A stretch of DNA of 64,000 nucleotides from Rhizobium terrae. GTDB lineage: Bacteria; Pseudomonadota; Alphaproteobacteria; Rhizobiales; Rhizobiaceae. Made by a program: the position numbers and the translations under genes. Below the pieces are notes generated by a model. The model saw nothing but the letters and a program-made list of their open reading frames with translations, was not told the DNA's origin and ran no database searches. Of this stretch, positions 18,754-27,885 are shown piece by piece. Location: the NCBI RefSeq assembly GCF_003425685.1, contig NZ_QJKM01000004.1, positions 248,001 through 312,000 of the forward strand, in the 5' to 3' direction. Positions within the stretch are counted from its first letter, which is position 1. Every line of letters starts with the position of its first letter.

Positions 18754-21290
18754 TCCCGACCGCGACCTATCGCATCCAGTTCCGCAACGGCATGACCTTC
18801 GACCGCGCTGCGGCGCTGGTGCCCTATCTCAAACGCCTCGGCATCAGCCACCTCTACGCATCGCCCATCTTCGCCGCAACCTCCGGTTCCACCCACGGTT
18901 ATGACGTGACCGATGCCAACGAGATCGACCCGTCGATCGGTGGCCGCGAGGGTTTTGAACGGATGGTCAGGGTATTGAAAGCGGCAGGCCTCGGCCTGAT
19001 CCTCGATATCGTGCCGAACCACATGGCGGCATCGCTCGAAAACCCATGGTGGCGCGATGTGATCGAAAACGGCGAGACGAGCCGTTATGCGCGCCATTTC
19101 GATATAGACTGGAGCCGACGCCTGACGCTGCCATTTCTGGGCGACACGTTCGAAACCGTGCTGGAGGCGGGTGAAATCTCGGTTCGACCAGACCCGAAGA
19201 CCGGAAAACCGGCGCTCGCCTATTACGAGACCTTCTATCCGTTGAACCCGGCAACTTATTCCGGCCGCGAGGCCGAAGTGTTGGAGATCGCCGACAAGCC
19301 AGCCATTGCCGAGTTGCACGACCGGCAAACCTACCGCCTGATGTCCTGGCGCGATGCCCGCCGCGAACTCTCCTACCGGCGCTTCTTCGAGATCACCGGC
19401 CTCGCCGGCATGCGGGTGGAGGACGGAGCGGTCTTCGACGATACGCACCGTTTGATCCTCGAACTCGTCCACAATGGCAAGGTGGATGGCCTGCGCGTCG
19501 ACCATGTCGATGGTCTTGCGGATCCGAAAGCCTATCTGGAGCGCCTGCGTCGCGAAGCGGGACCGGACTGCTACATCACCGTCGAAAAGATCCTCGGCCA
19601 ACGCGAACATGTTCCGGCCGACTGGCCGGTCTCCGGCACGACCGGCTATGAGTTCATCGCGGCGGTCAGCGATGCGCTGGTGGATGGCGAGAAACTGGAT
19701 GAACTCAGCGCCGCCTATGAAAAGGTTGTCGGCCAGCCGATAGACATGCGAGCCGAATTGCGCAGCGCGAAATTGCTGATCGCGGACAATAACTTCGCCG
19801 GCGAAGTTGCGGCTCTCGTAAAGCTTGCGCTGCAGATCGGCCGGGCGGAGGACCGGCAATCCACCCTTTCCGAGATTTCGATCAGATCGGCATTGCGCGA
19901 ACTGCTGGTCGCTTTCCCGGTATACCGCACCTATGGCACCCGTGACGGCCTCCCGCCGGAAAGCCGGGAGATGCTGGATCATGTCCTCGACCAGGTCCGC
20001 CGGAGCACGAATGCTCCCGACCTTCAGGCGCTCGCCTTCCTCGAACGCATTCTGGCTGGCGATGTCGAGCAACAGGCTCGAAGCCAGGCCTCGATCTTCC
20101 GTACTCGCTTTCAGCAGTTAACCGGCCCGCTGATGGCGAAATCGGTCGAGGATACGCTGTTCTTCCGCCAGCACATGGCGCTGGCCTTGAACGAAGTGGG
20201 CGCCGAGCCTCTGCCCCGGCCCTTCTCTCTCGACCGTTTTCACAAGGAAATGCAGACGCGGCTCGAAAGGCAGCCGGATGCCCTTTCCGGCACCTCCACT
20301 CATGACACCAAGCGCGGCGAAGATGCCCGCGCAAGGCTCTACACCATCACCGAAGCGCCGGATCTCTGGGCGGAAGGCGTCAAGCGCTGGCGGGAGACGA
20401 ACCGTGAGGCCGTGCAGTCTCTCAATGACGGCCCTGCCCCGGAGCCCGAAGTCGAATGGATGCTGTACCAGGCGCTTGCCGGCGTCTGGCCGACGGATCT
20501 TCATCCGGAATATTCAGAAGGTCTCAAAGCACTTGAAGAACGCTTCATCGCCTATGTGGAAAAGGCAATGCGGGAGGCGAAGCTCCGCACCAACTGGGGT
20601 GATTCAGACGAGACCTACGAAAAGGCCGTGCTCGATTATGCCCGCCAGCTTCTCTCGCCGGACAATCGGGCCTTCCTCGCGGACTTCGCCGACACGCTGC
20701 GCCCTTTCATCCGTGCCGGTCTTGTCAACAGCCTCACCCAGACCATCATCAAGCTCACGGCACCCGGTGTGCCGGATATCTACCAGGGCACCGAGGGGCT
20801 CGATTTCAGCCTCGTCGATCCCGACAACCGTCGTGAACCGAATTTTGACCTCCTGCAGAAACGCCTGTCTGAAAAGGCAAAGCTTACCTCAGACGACGAA
20901 AAGGAATGGCAGACGGGCCGGCTGAAACAGCATGTCGTCGCTGCCCTCCTCCGGCTCCGGCAGGAAGTGCCGAGCCTCTTCCGCAAGGGTGATTACATAC
21001 CGCTGTCGGCCACCGGCAAGCGCGCGGAAAACATCGTCGCCTTCGCCCGCGCCGAGGCGGACGACGCGCTGATCGTAATCGCGCCCCGCCTCGTCTTCCG
21101 CGCCCTCCATGCCGGCCTTGCGCCGCCCCGCGCCGAACGCTGGGCGGAAACGGAAATCGCGCTGCCGGAAAAACTCCGCAACCGCCGTTACCGCGACATC
21201 TGCACCGGCCAAACGATCGATCCGAAGGAGCAGGTGGTGGTCAACTGGGTGTTCGCCGAGCACCCGTTCGCGCTGCTTCTGGCGGAGTGA
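18750..21290 (+). CDS. treY: Malto-oligosyltrehalose synthase
   Basis: GH13 intramolecular transglucosidase (846 residues) that turns the reducing-end alpha-1,4 bond of a maltodextrin into a trehalose-type alpha,alpha-1,1 bond. It starts with the family signature TATYRIQFRNGMTFD. The catalytic triad by motif is Asp251 in GLRVDHVDGLADP, Glu279 in ITVEKILG, and Asp519 in GTSTHDTKRGED. TAPGVPDIYQGTEGLDFSLVDPDNRR marks the C-terminal part of the barrel. It is coupled to treZ through an ATGA overlap. The debranching gene treX, often linked, is not present in the window. Confidence 0.96.
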   Translation: MIPTATYRIQFRNGMTFDRAAALVPYLKRLGISHLYASPIFAATSGSTHGYDVTDANEIDPSIGGREGFERMVRVLKAAGLGLILDIVPNHMAASLENPWWRDVIENGETSRYARHFDIDWSRRLTLPFLGDTFETVLEAGEISVRPDPKTGKPALAYYETFYPLNPATYSGREAEVLEIADKPAIAELHDRQTYRLMSWRDARRELSYRRFFEITGLAGMRVEDGAVFDDTHRLILELVHNGKVDGLRVDHVDGLADPKAYLERLRREAGPDCYITVEKILGQREHVPADWPVSGTTGYEFIAAVSDALVDGEKLDELSAAYEKVVGQPIDMRAELRSAKLLIADNNFAGEVAALVKLALQIGRAEDRQSTLSEISIRSALRELLVAFPVYRTYGTRDGLPPESREMLDHVLDQVRRSTNAPDLQALAFLERILAGDVEQQARSQASIFRTRFQQLTGPLMAKSVEDTLFFRQHMALALNEVGAEPLPRPFSLDRFHKEMQTRLERQPDALSGTSTHDTKRGEDARARLYTITEAPDLWAEGVKRWRETNREAVQSLNDGPAPEPEVEWMLYQALAGVWPTDLHPEYSEGLKALEERFIAYVEKAMREAKLRTNWGDSDETYEKAVLDYARQLLSPDNRAFLADFADTLRPFIRAGLVNSLTQTIIKLTAPGVPDIYQGTEGLDFSLVDPDNRREPNFDLLQKRLSEKAKLTSDDEKEWQTGRLKQHVVAALLRLRQEVPSLFRKGDYIPLSATGKRAENIVAFARAEADDALIVIAPRLVFRALHAGLAPPRAERWAETEIALPEKLRNRRYRDICTGQTIDPKEQVVVNWVFAEHPFALLLAE

Positions 21291-21317
21291 TCCGCCTTCT
21301 TCGGAGCATAAGGAAAA

Positions 21318-21349
21318 GGCGCCGGTCGTACTCCCACCGGCGCCCTTTG
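21318..21349. terminator. Bidirectional terminator between treY and the 24-residue peptide gene
   Basis: Eight-bp perfect stem GGCGCCGG / CCGGCGCC with an 11-nt loop. On the plus strand it is followed by CTTTGATTCTCTT, and on the minus strand by TTTTCC. It can end treZY from one side and the small minus-strand gene from the other. Confidence 0.75.
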
Positions 21350-21393
21350 ATTCTCTTGCGGAGCTTTAATTCCGCTGGATTTCTTGAATGAAA

Positions 21394-21468
21394 TCAAGCG
21401 AATCCGACAAGATTCAGAACGGCGATGACGATGACGACGGCGCCAACCAACCATACGATGCTGTTCAT
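21394..21468 (-). CDS. 24-residue single-span membrane peptide
   Basis: Very short gene: 25 codons including stop. The peptide begins MNSIVWLVGAVVIVIAVL and is nearly all hydrophobic, a single membrane span with no charged residue. Support comes from an excellent ribosome-binding site (AAAGGAGAAGGTC before the ATG) and a downstream terminator. Similar tiny MNSIVW-type peptides are, to my knowledge, common in Rhizobiaceae, with no known role. It is divergent from ndh with about 150 bp between the starts. Confidence 0.7.
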   Translation of the reverse strand: MNSIVWLVGAVVIVIAVLNLVGFA

Positions 21469-21619
21469 GACCTTCTCCTTTCGATGTTGTGAAGGGAACG
21501 GCGCCGACGAAAAAAGGTTCCGGCAAAAGACTGGGAACTGCGGAGGGAACAAATGCTCTGAACGGTGGTTGAACGCAGGTTGTCTCGCAGGGTATCATTG
21601 GCTGGAAGGCAGGGATCAA

Positions 21620-22945
21620 ATGGCTGAAGCAAGTTTGCGAGACGGTGCGGAAAGCCAGGCGAGGTCGTCGCGGGTCGTCATCGTCGGCGCCGGTTTCGCA
21701 GGCCTTGCGGCTGCCCGGGAACTTGGCAACACCGCGATAGACGTCACCGTCATCGACCGCAGGAACCACAATCTCTTCCAGCCGCTGCTCTATCAGGTCG
21801 CAACCGCGGCCCTTTCCCCAGCCGACATTTCCGAACCGATCCGCCGCACGCTCGGGCGCTACCGCAATATCCGCGTGATGCTGGCGGAAGTGATCGGCGT
21901 GGACGCCGTGGCGAAAACCGTGAAACTCGACGGCGGCACGGATGTCGCTTATGACCGCCTCGTCATAGCCACCGGCTCGGAATACAACTATTTCGGCCAT
22001 GACGACTGGCGCGCCTGGGCACCGGGTCTCAAGACCATCCACGAAGCGCGGCTGATCCGCCAGCGCCTGCTCATCGCCTTCGAGAAGGCCGAGCTCTCCC
22101 ACGATCCGGAAGAAAAGAAGGCGCTGCTCACCAGCGTCATCATCGGCGGTGGGCCGACAGGCGTCGAAATGGCCGGCGCCATTGCCGAGCTTGGCCGGTT
22201 CATGATCACCCGGGATTTCCGCCGGCTGGAACCGGACCACATGCGGGTCATCCTCATCGAGGCCGGGCCGAAGATCCTCGCCGCCTTTCCCGACAACCTG
22301 ACGCAATATGCGCTGAAGGCACTCGAAAAGGCGGGCGTCGAGGTCATGACCAACCTGCCCGTCCAATCCGTCACCAACGGCGAGGTCGTCGCCGGTTCGC
22401 TACGTATCCGAACCGGATGCGTCATCTGGGGCGCCGGCGTCAAGGCCTCGCCCGCCGGCACATGGCTTGGCATCGAAGGCAAGCCCGCCGGCCGCATTCC
22501 CGTCGGTGCGGACCTCTCCGTCACCGGCTTTGCCGACATTTATGCGGTGGGCGACACGTCGGCAGCGCTGGGCGAAGACGGCAAGCCGCTCCCCGCACTG
22601 GCGCAGGTCGCCAAGCAGCAGGGCGAATATCTCGGCAAGGCGCTGCGACAGGGGCTGCTCGAAGGCCGAGTGGCCAGCCCCTTCCAGTTCCGGAACCGCG
22701 GCAACACCGCCGTGATCGGCCGCAACGCGGCGATCTTCGATTTCGGCAAATGGACGTTGAAAGGCCGCCTCGCCTGGTTCCTCTGGGCGATTGTCCATGT
22801 CTACCTGCTCGTCAATTTCGAAAAGCGCCTGCTGGTCAGCATCCAGTGGATCTGGCGTTACCTGACGCGCCAGCGGGGTGCCCGGCTGATCGATGAGAAT
22901 GCCGCAATCTCAGTGCCGTCTTCGACGCAAAGGACAGAGACATGA
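21620..22945 (+). CDS. ndh: Type II NADH dehydrogenase
   Basis: Non-proton-pumping NADH:quinone oxidoreductase of 441 residues, peripheral on the inner membrane. FAD motif VGAGFAG is at 22-28, followed by the NDH-2 pattern NLFQPLLYQVATAALSPADI. The NADH motif IIGGGPTGVEMAGA and the second FAD site YAVGDTSA are present. The C-terminal segment LAWFLWAIVHVYLLVNFEKR is the amphipathic membrane anchor. The frame runs upstream to 21425, but the ATG at 21620 has AGGG upstream and begins the family. It overlaps the following gene by 4 nt. Confidence 0.93.
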   Translation: MAEASLRDGAESQARSSRVVIVGAGFAGLAAARELGNTAIDVTVIDRRNHNLFQPLLYQVATAALSPADISEPIRRTLGRYRNIRVMLAEVIGVDAVAKTVKLDGGTDVAYDRLVIATGSEYNYFGHDDWRAWAPGLKTIHEARLIRQRLLIAFEKAELSHDPEEKKALLTSVIIGGGPTGVEMAGAIAELGRFMITRDFRRLEPDHMRVILIEAGPKILAAFPDNLTQYALKALEKAGVEVMTNLPVQSVTNGEVVAGSLRIRTGCVIWGAGVKASPAGTWLGIEGKPAGRIPVGADLSVTGFADIYAVGDTSAALGEDGKPLPALAQVAKQQGEYLGKALRQGLLEGRVASPFQFRNRGNTAVIGRNAAIFDFGKWTLKGRLAWFLWAIVHVYLLVNFEKRLLVSIQWIWRYLTRQRGARLIDENAAISVPSSTQRTET

Positions 22946-23226
22946 ACACCGCAAATCCCCAACTCGAGGGTCTCTATCTCGCTGTCGCCGCCATCAACAG
23001 GCTTCTCGTGGATAAGGGCGTCGTTTCCCATTCAGAAATTCAGGATGCCCTGCAGGCGGTCGAGCGAGGGGTGCTTTCGGACGACAAGCAGCTCGCCATT
23101 TCGAGTTCGCACCAGAAGGCCGTCGCCTTTCCCGTGCGGGTGCTCCTTCTGGCCAACGAAGCCCATCAGCAGGGCACGAAATTCTGTTTCGACGATCTGG
23201 CGCGGGAAATCGGCCGGCGGACGTGA
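22942..23226 (+). CDS. Conserved hypothetical protein, 94 residues, coupled to ndh
   Basis: Small helical soluble protein whose start overlaps the ndh stop by 4 nt (ATGA). It contains LEGLYLAVAAINRLLVDKGVVSHSEIQDALQAVER, then a short loop and FPVRVLLLANEAHQ. No signal peptide, metal site or known domain is recognised. The tight coupling suggests a role linked to the NADH dehydrogenase, but that is inference from position only. Confidence 0.7.
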   Translation: MNTANPQLEGLYLAVAAINRLLVDKGVVSHSEIQDALQAVERGVLSDDKQLAISSSHQKAVAFPVRVLLLANEAHQQGTKFCFDDLAREIGRRT

Positions 23227-23313
23227 GCCTGAGCGGACACGAACAAGAGCTTGCAGCCTCCTGAACGGCGGCGTGCGCACACGCCGCCGCTTTGGGCGTG
23301 GAGGAGAAAAAAC

Positions 23314-24171
23314 TCAAAGAATGGGCTTACCTCCGGTCACCGCGATCGTCGTGCCGGAGACGTAGCTCGAAAGCGGGTCGGCAAGCATGACATAGGCGGT
23401 GGCAAGCTCGGCGGGCTGGCCGGGGCGTTTCATCGGAACCTGCGTGCCGAATTCCTTGACTTTGTCTTCCGGCATCGTGGAGGGAATGAGCGGCGTCCAG
23501 ATCGGGCCGGGCGCCACGGCATTGGCCCGGATTCCCTTCTCCGCCAGCAGCTGGGCAAGACCGGCGGTGAAGTTCTGGATCGCACCCTTGGTGGTCGCAT
23601 AGGCAAGCAGGGTGGGGTTCGGATTGTCGGAGTTGATGGAGGCCGTATTGATGATGGCGCTGCCGGGCTTCATGTGCGGCACGGCCGCCTTGGTCAGGTA
23701 GAACATCGCATGGATGTTGACCCGGAAGGTCAGTTCCCATTCCTCGTCGCTGATATCTTCGATCGAGGAAAACGTAGCCTGGTGAGCGGCATTGTTGACC
23801 AGGATGTCGATGCCGCCGAGTTCGTCCCTGGCCCGGTCGATGATCGCGCGGCAATGGGCTGGCGTCTTGATGGCGCCGGGCATCAGCACCGCCTTGCGGC
23901 CAGCCTCTTCTACGAGGCGCCGGGTATCTTCGGCATCCTCATCCTCATCGAGATAGGAGAGCAGCAGATCGGCGCCTTCCCGGGCGTAGGCGATTGCGAC
24001 CGCCCGGCCGATGCCGCTGTCGCCGCCGGTGATGACGGCCTTTTTGCCGGCGAGCCGCCCGGAGCCGCGATAGGAGAATTCGCCATGATCCGGCACCGGA
24101 TCCATGCGGCCGGTAAAACCGGGCATCGGCTGCTGTTGTTCGGGAAAAGGCGGTGTCGGATACTGGGGCAT
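23314..24171 (-). CDS. SDR family oxidoreductase (YhxC/GolD-like)
   Basis: A 285-residue short-chain dehydrogenase with the long N-terminal Pro/Gln-rich lead (PQYPTPPFPEQQQPMPG) typical of the YhxC/general-stress SDR group. Cofactor motif TGGDSGIGRA, NNAA motif, catalytic Ser in INTASINSD, and Tyr/Lys in YATTKGA are present, followed by NAVAPGPIWTPLIPS and ending SGTTIAVTGGKPI. The ATG at 24171 is chosen because AAGGA lies 7 nt upstream; the frame runs 18 codons further. Substrate unknown; homologs are often stress-induced. Confidence 0.85.
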   Translation of the reverse strand: MPQYPTPPFPEQQQPMPGFTGRMDPVPDHGEFSYRGSGRLAGKKAVITGGDSGIGRAVAIAYAREGADLLLSYLDEDEDAEDTRRLVEEAGRKAVLMPGAIKTPAHCRAIIDRARDELGGIDILVNNAAHQATFSSIEDISDEEWELTFRVNIHAMFYLTKAAVPHMKPGSAIINTASINSDNPNPTLLAYATTKGAIQNFTAGLAQLLAEKGIRANAVAPGPIWTPLIPSTMPEDKVKEFGTQVPMKRPGQPAELATAYVMLADPLSSYVSGTTIAVTGGKPIL

Positions 24172-24332
24172 GGGAGCTTCCTTTGTCGTCGCTTCGGGGG
24201 AATTGAGCTTCCAACTGCCCGGCACCGTCTATGTTCCCGCAAACCTGCCGAGCGCCCGGCGCTATCATGCCCACAGCCGCCCGCAGACGTTTCATCGGGA
24301 GCTTTTCGGGAACCTTGCGCGTCCGCCGAATT

Positions 24333-24749
24333 TCAGCCGCTCCGGCTCTCTCCCCGCTCGGAGCTGCTAGCCCCTTTGTCGAGTTTGCCCTGCTCGGCCT
24401 TGTAGAAATACTGGCTTGCGACCAGCCATCCCTTCAGCGGCCTGAGCGGCAGGATGCAGGTCACCAACAGGAAGGGAAGCGAAATCAGGAGGTGTACCCA
24501 GAACGGCGGCTGGAACATGACCTCGATCCACACGGCCAGCGCCACGCTCGGCACGCAGGCAAAGCAGATGACGAAGAAGGCCGGGCCGTCGGCCGGATCG
24601 GCGAAGGAATAGTCGAGGCCGCAGGCCTCGCAATTCGGACGCAGGGTCAGGAACCCCTTGAACAGATGGCCTTGGCCGCAACGAGGGCAGCGGCCACGCA
24701 CCCCGGTGCTGTAGGGCGAAAGCGGAGCCCAGTTCGCTTCATAAGCCAT
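24333..24749 (-). CDS. DUF983 family membrane protein with zinc-ribbon
   Basis: A 138-residue protein with the DUF983 layout: an N-terminal CxxC...CxxC zinc-ribbon (RGRCPRCGQGHLFKGFL, PNCEACGLDYSFADPADGPAFFV) followed by two membrane segments (about FFVICFACVPSVALAVWIEV and LLISLPFLLVTCILPL). The ATG at 24749 begins the family; the frame is open 84 nt further upstream. The role of DUF983 is unknown, though some members lie near cytochrome oxidase genes. The C-terminal tail is Lys/Ser-rich. Confidence 0.87.
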   Translation of the reverse strand: MAYEANWAPLSPYSTGVRGRCPRCGQGHLFKGFLTLRPNCEACGLDYSFADPADGPAFFVICFACVPSVALAVWIEVMFQPPFWVHLLISLPFLLVTCILPLRPLKGWLVASQYFYKAEQGKLDKGASSSERGESRSG

Positions 24750-24965
24750 GATGTCTGCCTTTCGTTCAGGAATGCAATTCGTGGTTCGCGATACTGCCGA
24801 ACCCGGCCCGGCAGCAAGCTGTTCCCTTGACACGCGTCAATCTGCCTCGCTCCCGGTCATTTGCAAAGGCGCGGCATCATGCCCAAACGACCGTCATCGA
24901 TCTATGGCAGATACCTCCGGCCATCATAAGCTCAATGCATCGAATCGCCATCCATAGACGGTACC

Positions 24966-25835
24966 ATGACATCGGAATTTTCAGGCCTCGACATCATTCA
25001 TCACGGTCACAGGACGCGGTTGAAATGGCACCGCCTGCGCCGCAGCTTCAATGATCCGCTGTTTTCCGCCGAGGTGATGGAGGAGGGCTTCAGGCTCGGC
25101 GCCTCGACCGAACTTGATCTGCGCGTACGAGGCGACGGCGGTTTCGTGGTGCTGCACGACGAGGAACTGGAGGGCGAGACGACCGGGCATGGCCTCATCC
25201 GCAACACTCAGCCACAGGACATCCGCAACCTACGCCTTCTGCAAGGTGGCCACCCGCCGATCCTCAGCGAAGACCTTGCCGCAATGCTCCGCACCGCCCA
25301 TCCCGATGCACTCCTGCAATTCGACATGAAGGACAGTCTCTCGCTCATCGGTCCGCGAGGCATGGCGCACCTCGCCGAATATTTTGCCGGCGCAAGCTCC
25401 TCGATCATCGTCAGCGGCGACGACCTGGATCTCATCATCGCGGTCAAGCAGCAGCTTCCGGAGGTCAGGCGCGGCATCGATCCCACCGACAGGCTGGTGG
25501 AAATCTACCGCCATCAGGGTCTGAAAGCCGTGGAGGACGATCTGCGGGCCGATCTATCCGGCCCAACCGAGCCGGATACGATCTATCTCGCCTGGGAACT
25601 GGTGCTCCAGGCAGCGGTCGGAGGGCTTGACCTGATCGGCCTCTGCCATGATGCCGGCAGGCTGGTCGATGCATGGACCTTTAACCTCGCAAACCCCGAT
25701 CGGGGTTTTGACGCCGACGAGTCGCGCGACTTTTCTGCCCTGATGGCTCTCAAACCCGACCAGATCACCACCGACGAATCCGTCGCCACCGAGCGCGCCT
25801 GGGCGTGGATCGCCGGCGACGCAGACCGGACTTGA
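24966..25835 (+). CDS. Glycerophosphodiester phosphodiesterase-like protein
   Basis: A 289-residue TIM-barrel protein of the PLC-like/GDPD superfamily. The metal and catalytic blocks are ASTELDLRVRGDGGFVVLHDEEL (Glu, Asp and His of the family) and LQFDMKD. The usual N-terminal AHRG motif appears as HHGHR, so the catalytic His-Arg is shifted in context and the protein is a divergent member. There is no signal peptide, implying cytoplasmic action on glycerophosphodiesters or a related substrate. The ATG lacks a strong ribosome-binding site. Confidence 0.75.
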   Translation: MTSEFSGLDIIHHGHRTRLKWHRLRRSFNDPLFSAEVMEEGFRLGASTELDLRVRGDGGFVVLHDEELEGETTGHGLIRNTQPQDIRNLRLLQGGHPPILSEDLAAMLRTAHPDALLQFDMKDSLSLIGPRGMAHLAEYFAGASSSIIVSGDDLDLIIAVKQQLPEVRRGIDPTDRLVEIYRHQGLKAVEDDLRADLSGPTEPDTIYLAWELVLQAAVGGLDLIGLCHDAGRLVDAWTFNLANPDRGFDADESRDFSALMALKPDQITTDESVATERAWAWIAGDADRT

Positions 25836-26150
25836 TCAGTCGTCGATCCCGAACGGATCGCGATAGACCCGCCGGCTCACGAGTTTCAGGCTGCGGTCCG
25901 GCTGAATGATGTAGGTCTCATCGACGCGCTGGCCGAGCTCGTTGCGGAATTCATGGGGCACGATACTGCCCACCGGCGCCTTGGTGAGCCGGGTGCGCGG
26001 TTGACCCCGATAGGTGATGCTGCCCGGAATGGGTTCGATCCCCGGCCCGATCTCGAGGGCGGGCGTGGGGCGGCCGGGACCGGAACTGCCATCGGCAGCA
26101 CAACCGGCGAGTGCCGCGGCAAGGCCGGCGACGATGATGGTTATTCTCAT
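25836..26150 (-). CDS. Small putative lipoprotein
   Basis: A 104-residue protein with a lipoprotein signal peptide: MRITIIVAGLAAALAGCAADG, lipobox LAGC with the acylated Cys at 17. The mature part is Pro/Gly-rich, then TKAPVGSIVPHEFRNELGQRVDETYIIQPDRSLKLVSRRVYRDPFG, which looks folded. The ATG at 26150 is chosen because it starts the signal peptide. It is convergent with the GDPD-like gene, with no gap between the stops. Function unknown. Confidence 0.78.
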   Translation of the reverse strand: MRITIIVAGLAAALAGCAADGSSGPGRPTPALEIGPGIEPIPGSITYRGQPRTRLTKAPVGSIVPHEFRNELGQRVDETYIIQPDRSLKLVSRRVYRDPFGIDD

Positions 26151-26296
26151 GGGATGCTCCTTCCCGGCTTCCACTGACATCGGTTCATCAAACTTGGCAC
26201 CAACCGGTGAAGTTCCTGTTTGGCAGAAGCAACAAACCGTCTACCCACGATCAAAATATTCGCTACACCTGTCAGCCGCCAGTAACGAATGGGAGA

Positions 26297-27667
26297 ATGA
26301 GTGCCGTGACGAATTCCTACGGAGCGATGTCGATCGCCGAACTTTCCGCTGTGATCCAGACCGGAGCCGCAGATCCGGTCGACATCACGCAGGCGGTTCT
26401 TTCCGGCATCAAGGCCCATCCGGACAAGGCGATCTTCATCTCGCTCCTCGAAGAGCGCGCGCTTGCCGAGGCTGAAGCCTCCTCGAAGCGGATCAGGGAA
26501 GGCCGCTCGCTCGGGCTGCTCGACGGCATCCCCATCGCCTGGAAGGACCTCTTCGATATCGAAGGCCTGCCGACCACCGCCGGCTCGAAGGTTTTAAGAA
26601 CCGCAAACCCCGCCGCGAAGGATGCGGCAATCGTCGATCTCCTGAAACAGGCCGGCATGATCGCGATCGGCCGCACCAACATGAGCGAATTCGCCTTTTC
26701 GGGCATCGGCATCAACCCGCATTACGGCACGCCGCACAATCCGCACGGCAAGGACCAACCACGCATCCCCGGGGGCTCTTCGTCCGGCTCCGCGGTGGCC
26801 GTCGCCGCCGGCCTCGTCCCTGTCGCGATGGGAACGGATACCGGCGGCTCGATCCGCATTCCGGCCGGACTGAATGGCATCGTCGGCTACAAGGCGACCC
26901 GCGGCCGCTACCGGATGGACGGCGTCTACCCTCTGGCGACCAGCCTCGATTCGCTCGGACCGCTCTGCCGCTCGGTTCAGGACGCCGTCTGGGTGGATGC
27001 GGCGATGCGCGGCCTTGCGGCTCCGCAGATCGCCCGCCGACCCGTACGGCCGCTCGATATCGTCGTACCGGCCAACGGCGTTTTCGACGGCGCCGAACCC
27101 GGCGTCGTAGCGGCCTTCGAGGCCGCGATCGAACGGCTCGCCAGGGCAGGCGCCAGGATCACCCGCCTCACCTTCCCGAGTTTCGACGAGCTGCCGCAGC
27201 TGATGGCGAAATACGGGCCCATGGTCACCGCCGAGGCCTTTGCCCTGCACCGGGAAAAGCTCGCCGGGCCGCAGGCTGCCGACATGGATCACCGCGTGGT
27301 CGCCCGTACGCGGCTGGGAGAGAAGACCACTTTGCCCGACTACATCGCGATCATGGAGGCCCGCGCCCGCATGATTGCCGAGACCGAGGCCCTGATCGGC
27401 GACCGTTTCGTCGCCATGCCTTCGGTCGCCCATGTCGCCCCGCCGATCGCCCCGCTCGAAAAGGACGACGAGCTCTTCTTCGCGACGAACGGCAGGACGC
27501 TGCGCAACACCGGCTTCGGCAATTTCCTGGACTGGTGCGGCGTCTCCATCCCCTGCGGCACCGGCGACGCGAACATGCCGGTCGGCTTCCTCCTGTCGGC
27601 CAAAACCAACGGCGACGAGGAACTGCTGCGGTCAGCCATCGGCTGTGAAGAGATCATAAGAGGATGA
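26297..27667 (+). CDS. Amidase signature family enzyme
   Basis: A 456-residue amidase signature enzyme. The Ser-cisSer-Lys triad is visible: Lys in IPIAWKDLFDIEG, Ser in GGSSSGSAVAVA, and Ser in GTDTGGSIRIPAG. The C-terminal block GNFLDWCGVSIPCGTG resembles biuret/aryl-acylamidase and GatA-like proteins. It is not GatA of the tRNA amidotransferase by context, as no gatB or gatC is near. The start is uncertain: ATG 26297, GTG 26306 (GGGAG 10 nt before) or ATG 26327 are all possible, and the frame is open to 26207. The substrate cannot be named. Confidence 0.85.
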   Translation: MSAVTNSYGAMSIAELSAVIQTGAADPVDITQAVLSGIKAHPDKAIFISLLEERALAEAEASSKRIREGRSLGLLDGIPIAWKDLFDIEGLPTTAGSKVLRTANPAAKDAAIVDLLKQAGMIAIGRTNMSEFAFSGIGINPHYGTPHNPHGKDQPRIPGGSSSGSAVAVAAGLVPVAMGTDTGGSIRIPAGLNGIVGYKATRGRYRMDGVYPLATSLDSLGPLCRSVQDAVWVDAAMRGLAAPQIARRPVRPLDIVVPANGVFDGAEPGVVAAFEAAIERLARAGARITRLTFPSFDELPQLMAKYGPMVTAEAFALHREKLAGPQAADMDHRVVARTRLGEKTTLPDYIAIMEARARMIAETEALIGDRFVAMPSVAHVAPPIAPLEKDDELFFATNGRTLRNTGFGNFLDWCGVSIPCGTGDANMPVGFLLSAKTNGDEELLRSAIGCEEIIRG

Positions 27668-27674
27668 AGGAGAC

Positions 27675-27751
27675 TGGTAGCGGGAGGCAGAATTGAACTG
27701 CCGACCTCAGGGTTATGAATCCTGCGCTCTCACCAACTGAGCTACCCCGCC
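27675..27751 (-). tRNA. tRNA-Met (anticodon CAU)
   Basis: A 77-nt cloverleaf on the minus strand with the CCA end encoded (27675-27677). Acceptor arm GGCGGGG pairs with TCCCGCT, with G-U pairs at the two ends. D-loop AGCTCAGTTGGTGAGAGC, anticodon stem CAGGA with loop TTCATAA (CAU at its centre) and the T-arm GGCAG-TTCAATT-CTGCC are all regular. The elongator type is favoured: acceptor position 1 is paired (G-U), and the anticodon stem lacks the three G-C pairs of initiators. A C34-modified isoleucine tRNA cannot be fully excluded by eye. Confidence 0.95.
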
Positions 27752-27842
27752 ACAGGGTCTGCGGTGTTCCGGAAGGCCCGGTCCGCTTCGGTCGTGCGGC
27801 TTATAAGTCCCCCGTCACCAAAGTGTCAAGCAGGGTCGGGCC

Positions 27843-27875
27843 AAAAATCCGGCGGCATTTTTTAAAGCCGCCGGA
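27843..27875 (-). terminator. Rho-independent terminator of mnmA
   Basis: Nine-bp stem TCCGGCGGC / GCCGCCGGA with a 10-nt loop; on the minus strand it is followed by ATTTTTGG. It lies 11 nt beyond the mnmA stop. Confidence 0.8.
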
Positions 27876-27885
27876 CATGCCTGCC

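Noticed and set aside
26297..27667. Assignment of the amidase gene as gatA
   Set aside because: The Ser-Ser-Lys triad is common to all amidase signature enzymes, and no gatB or gatC is near; the C-terminal sequence is not GatA-like.
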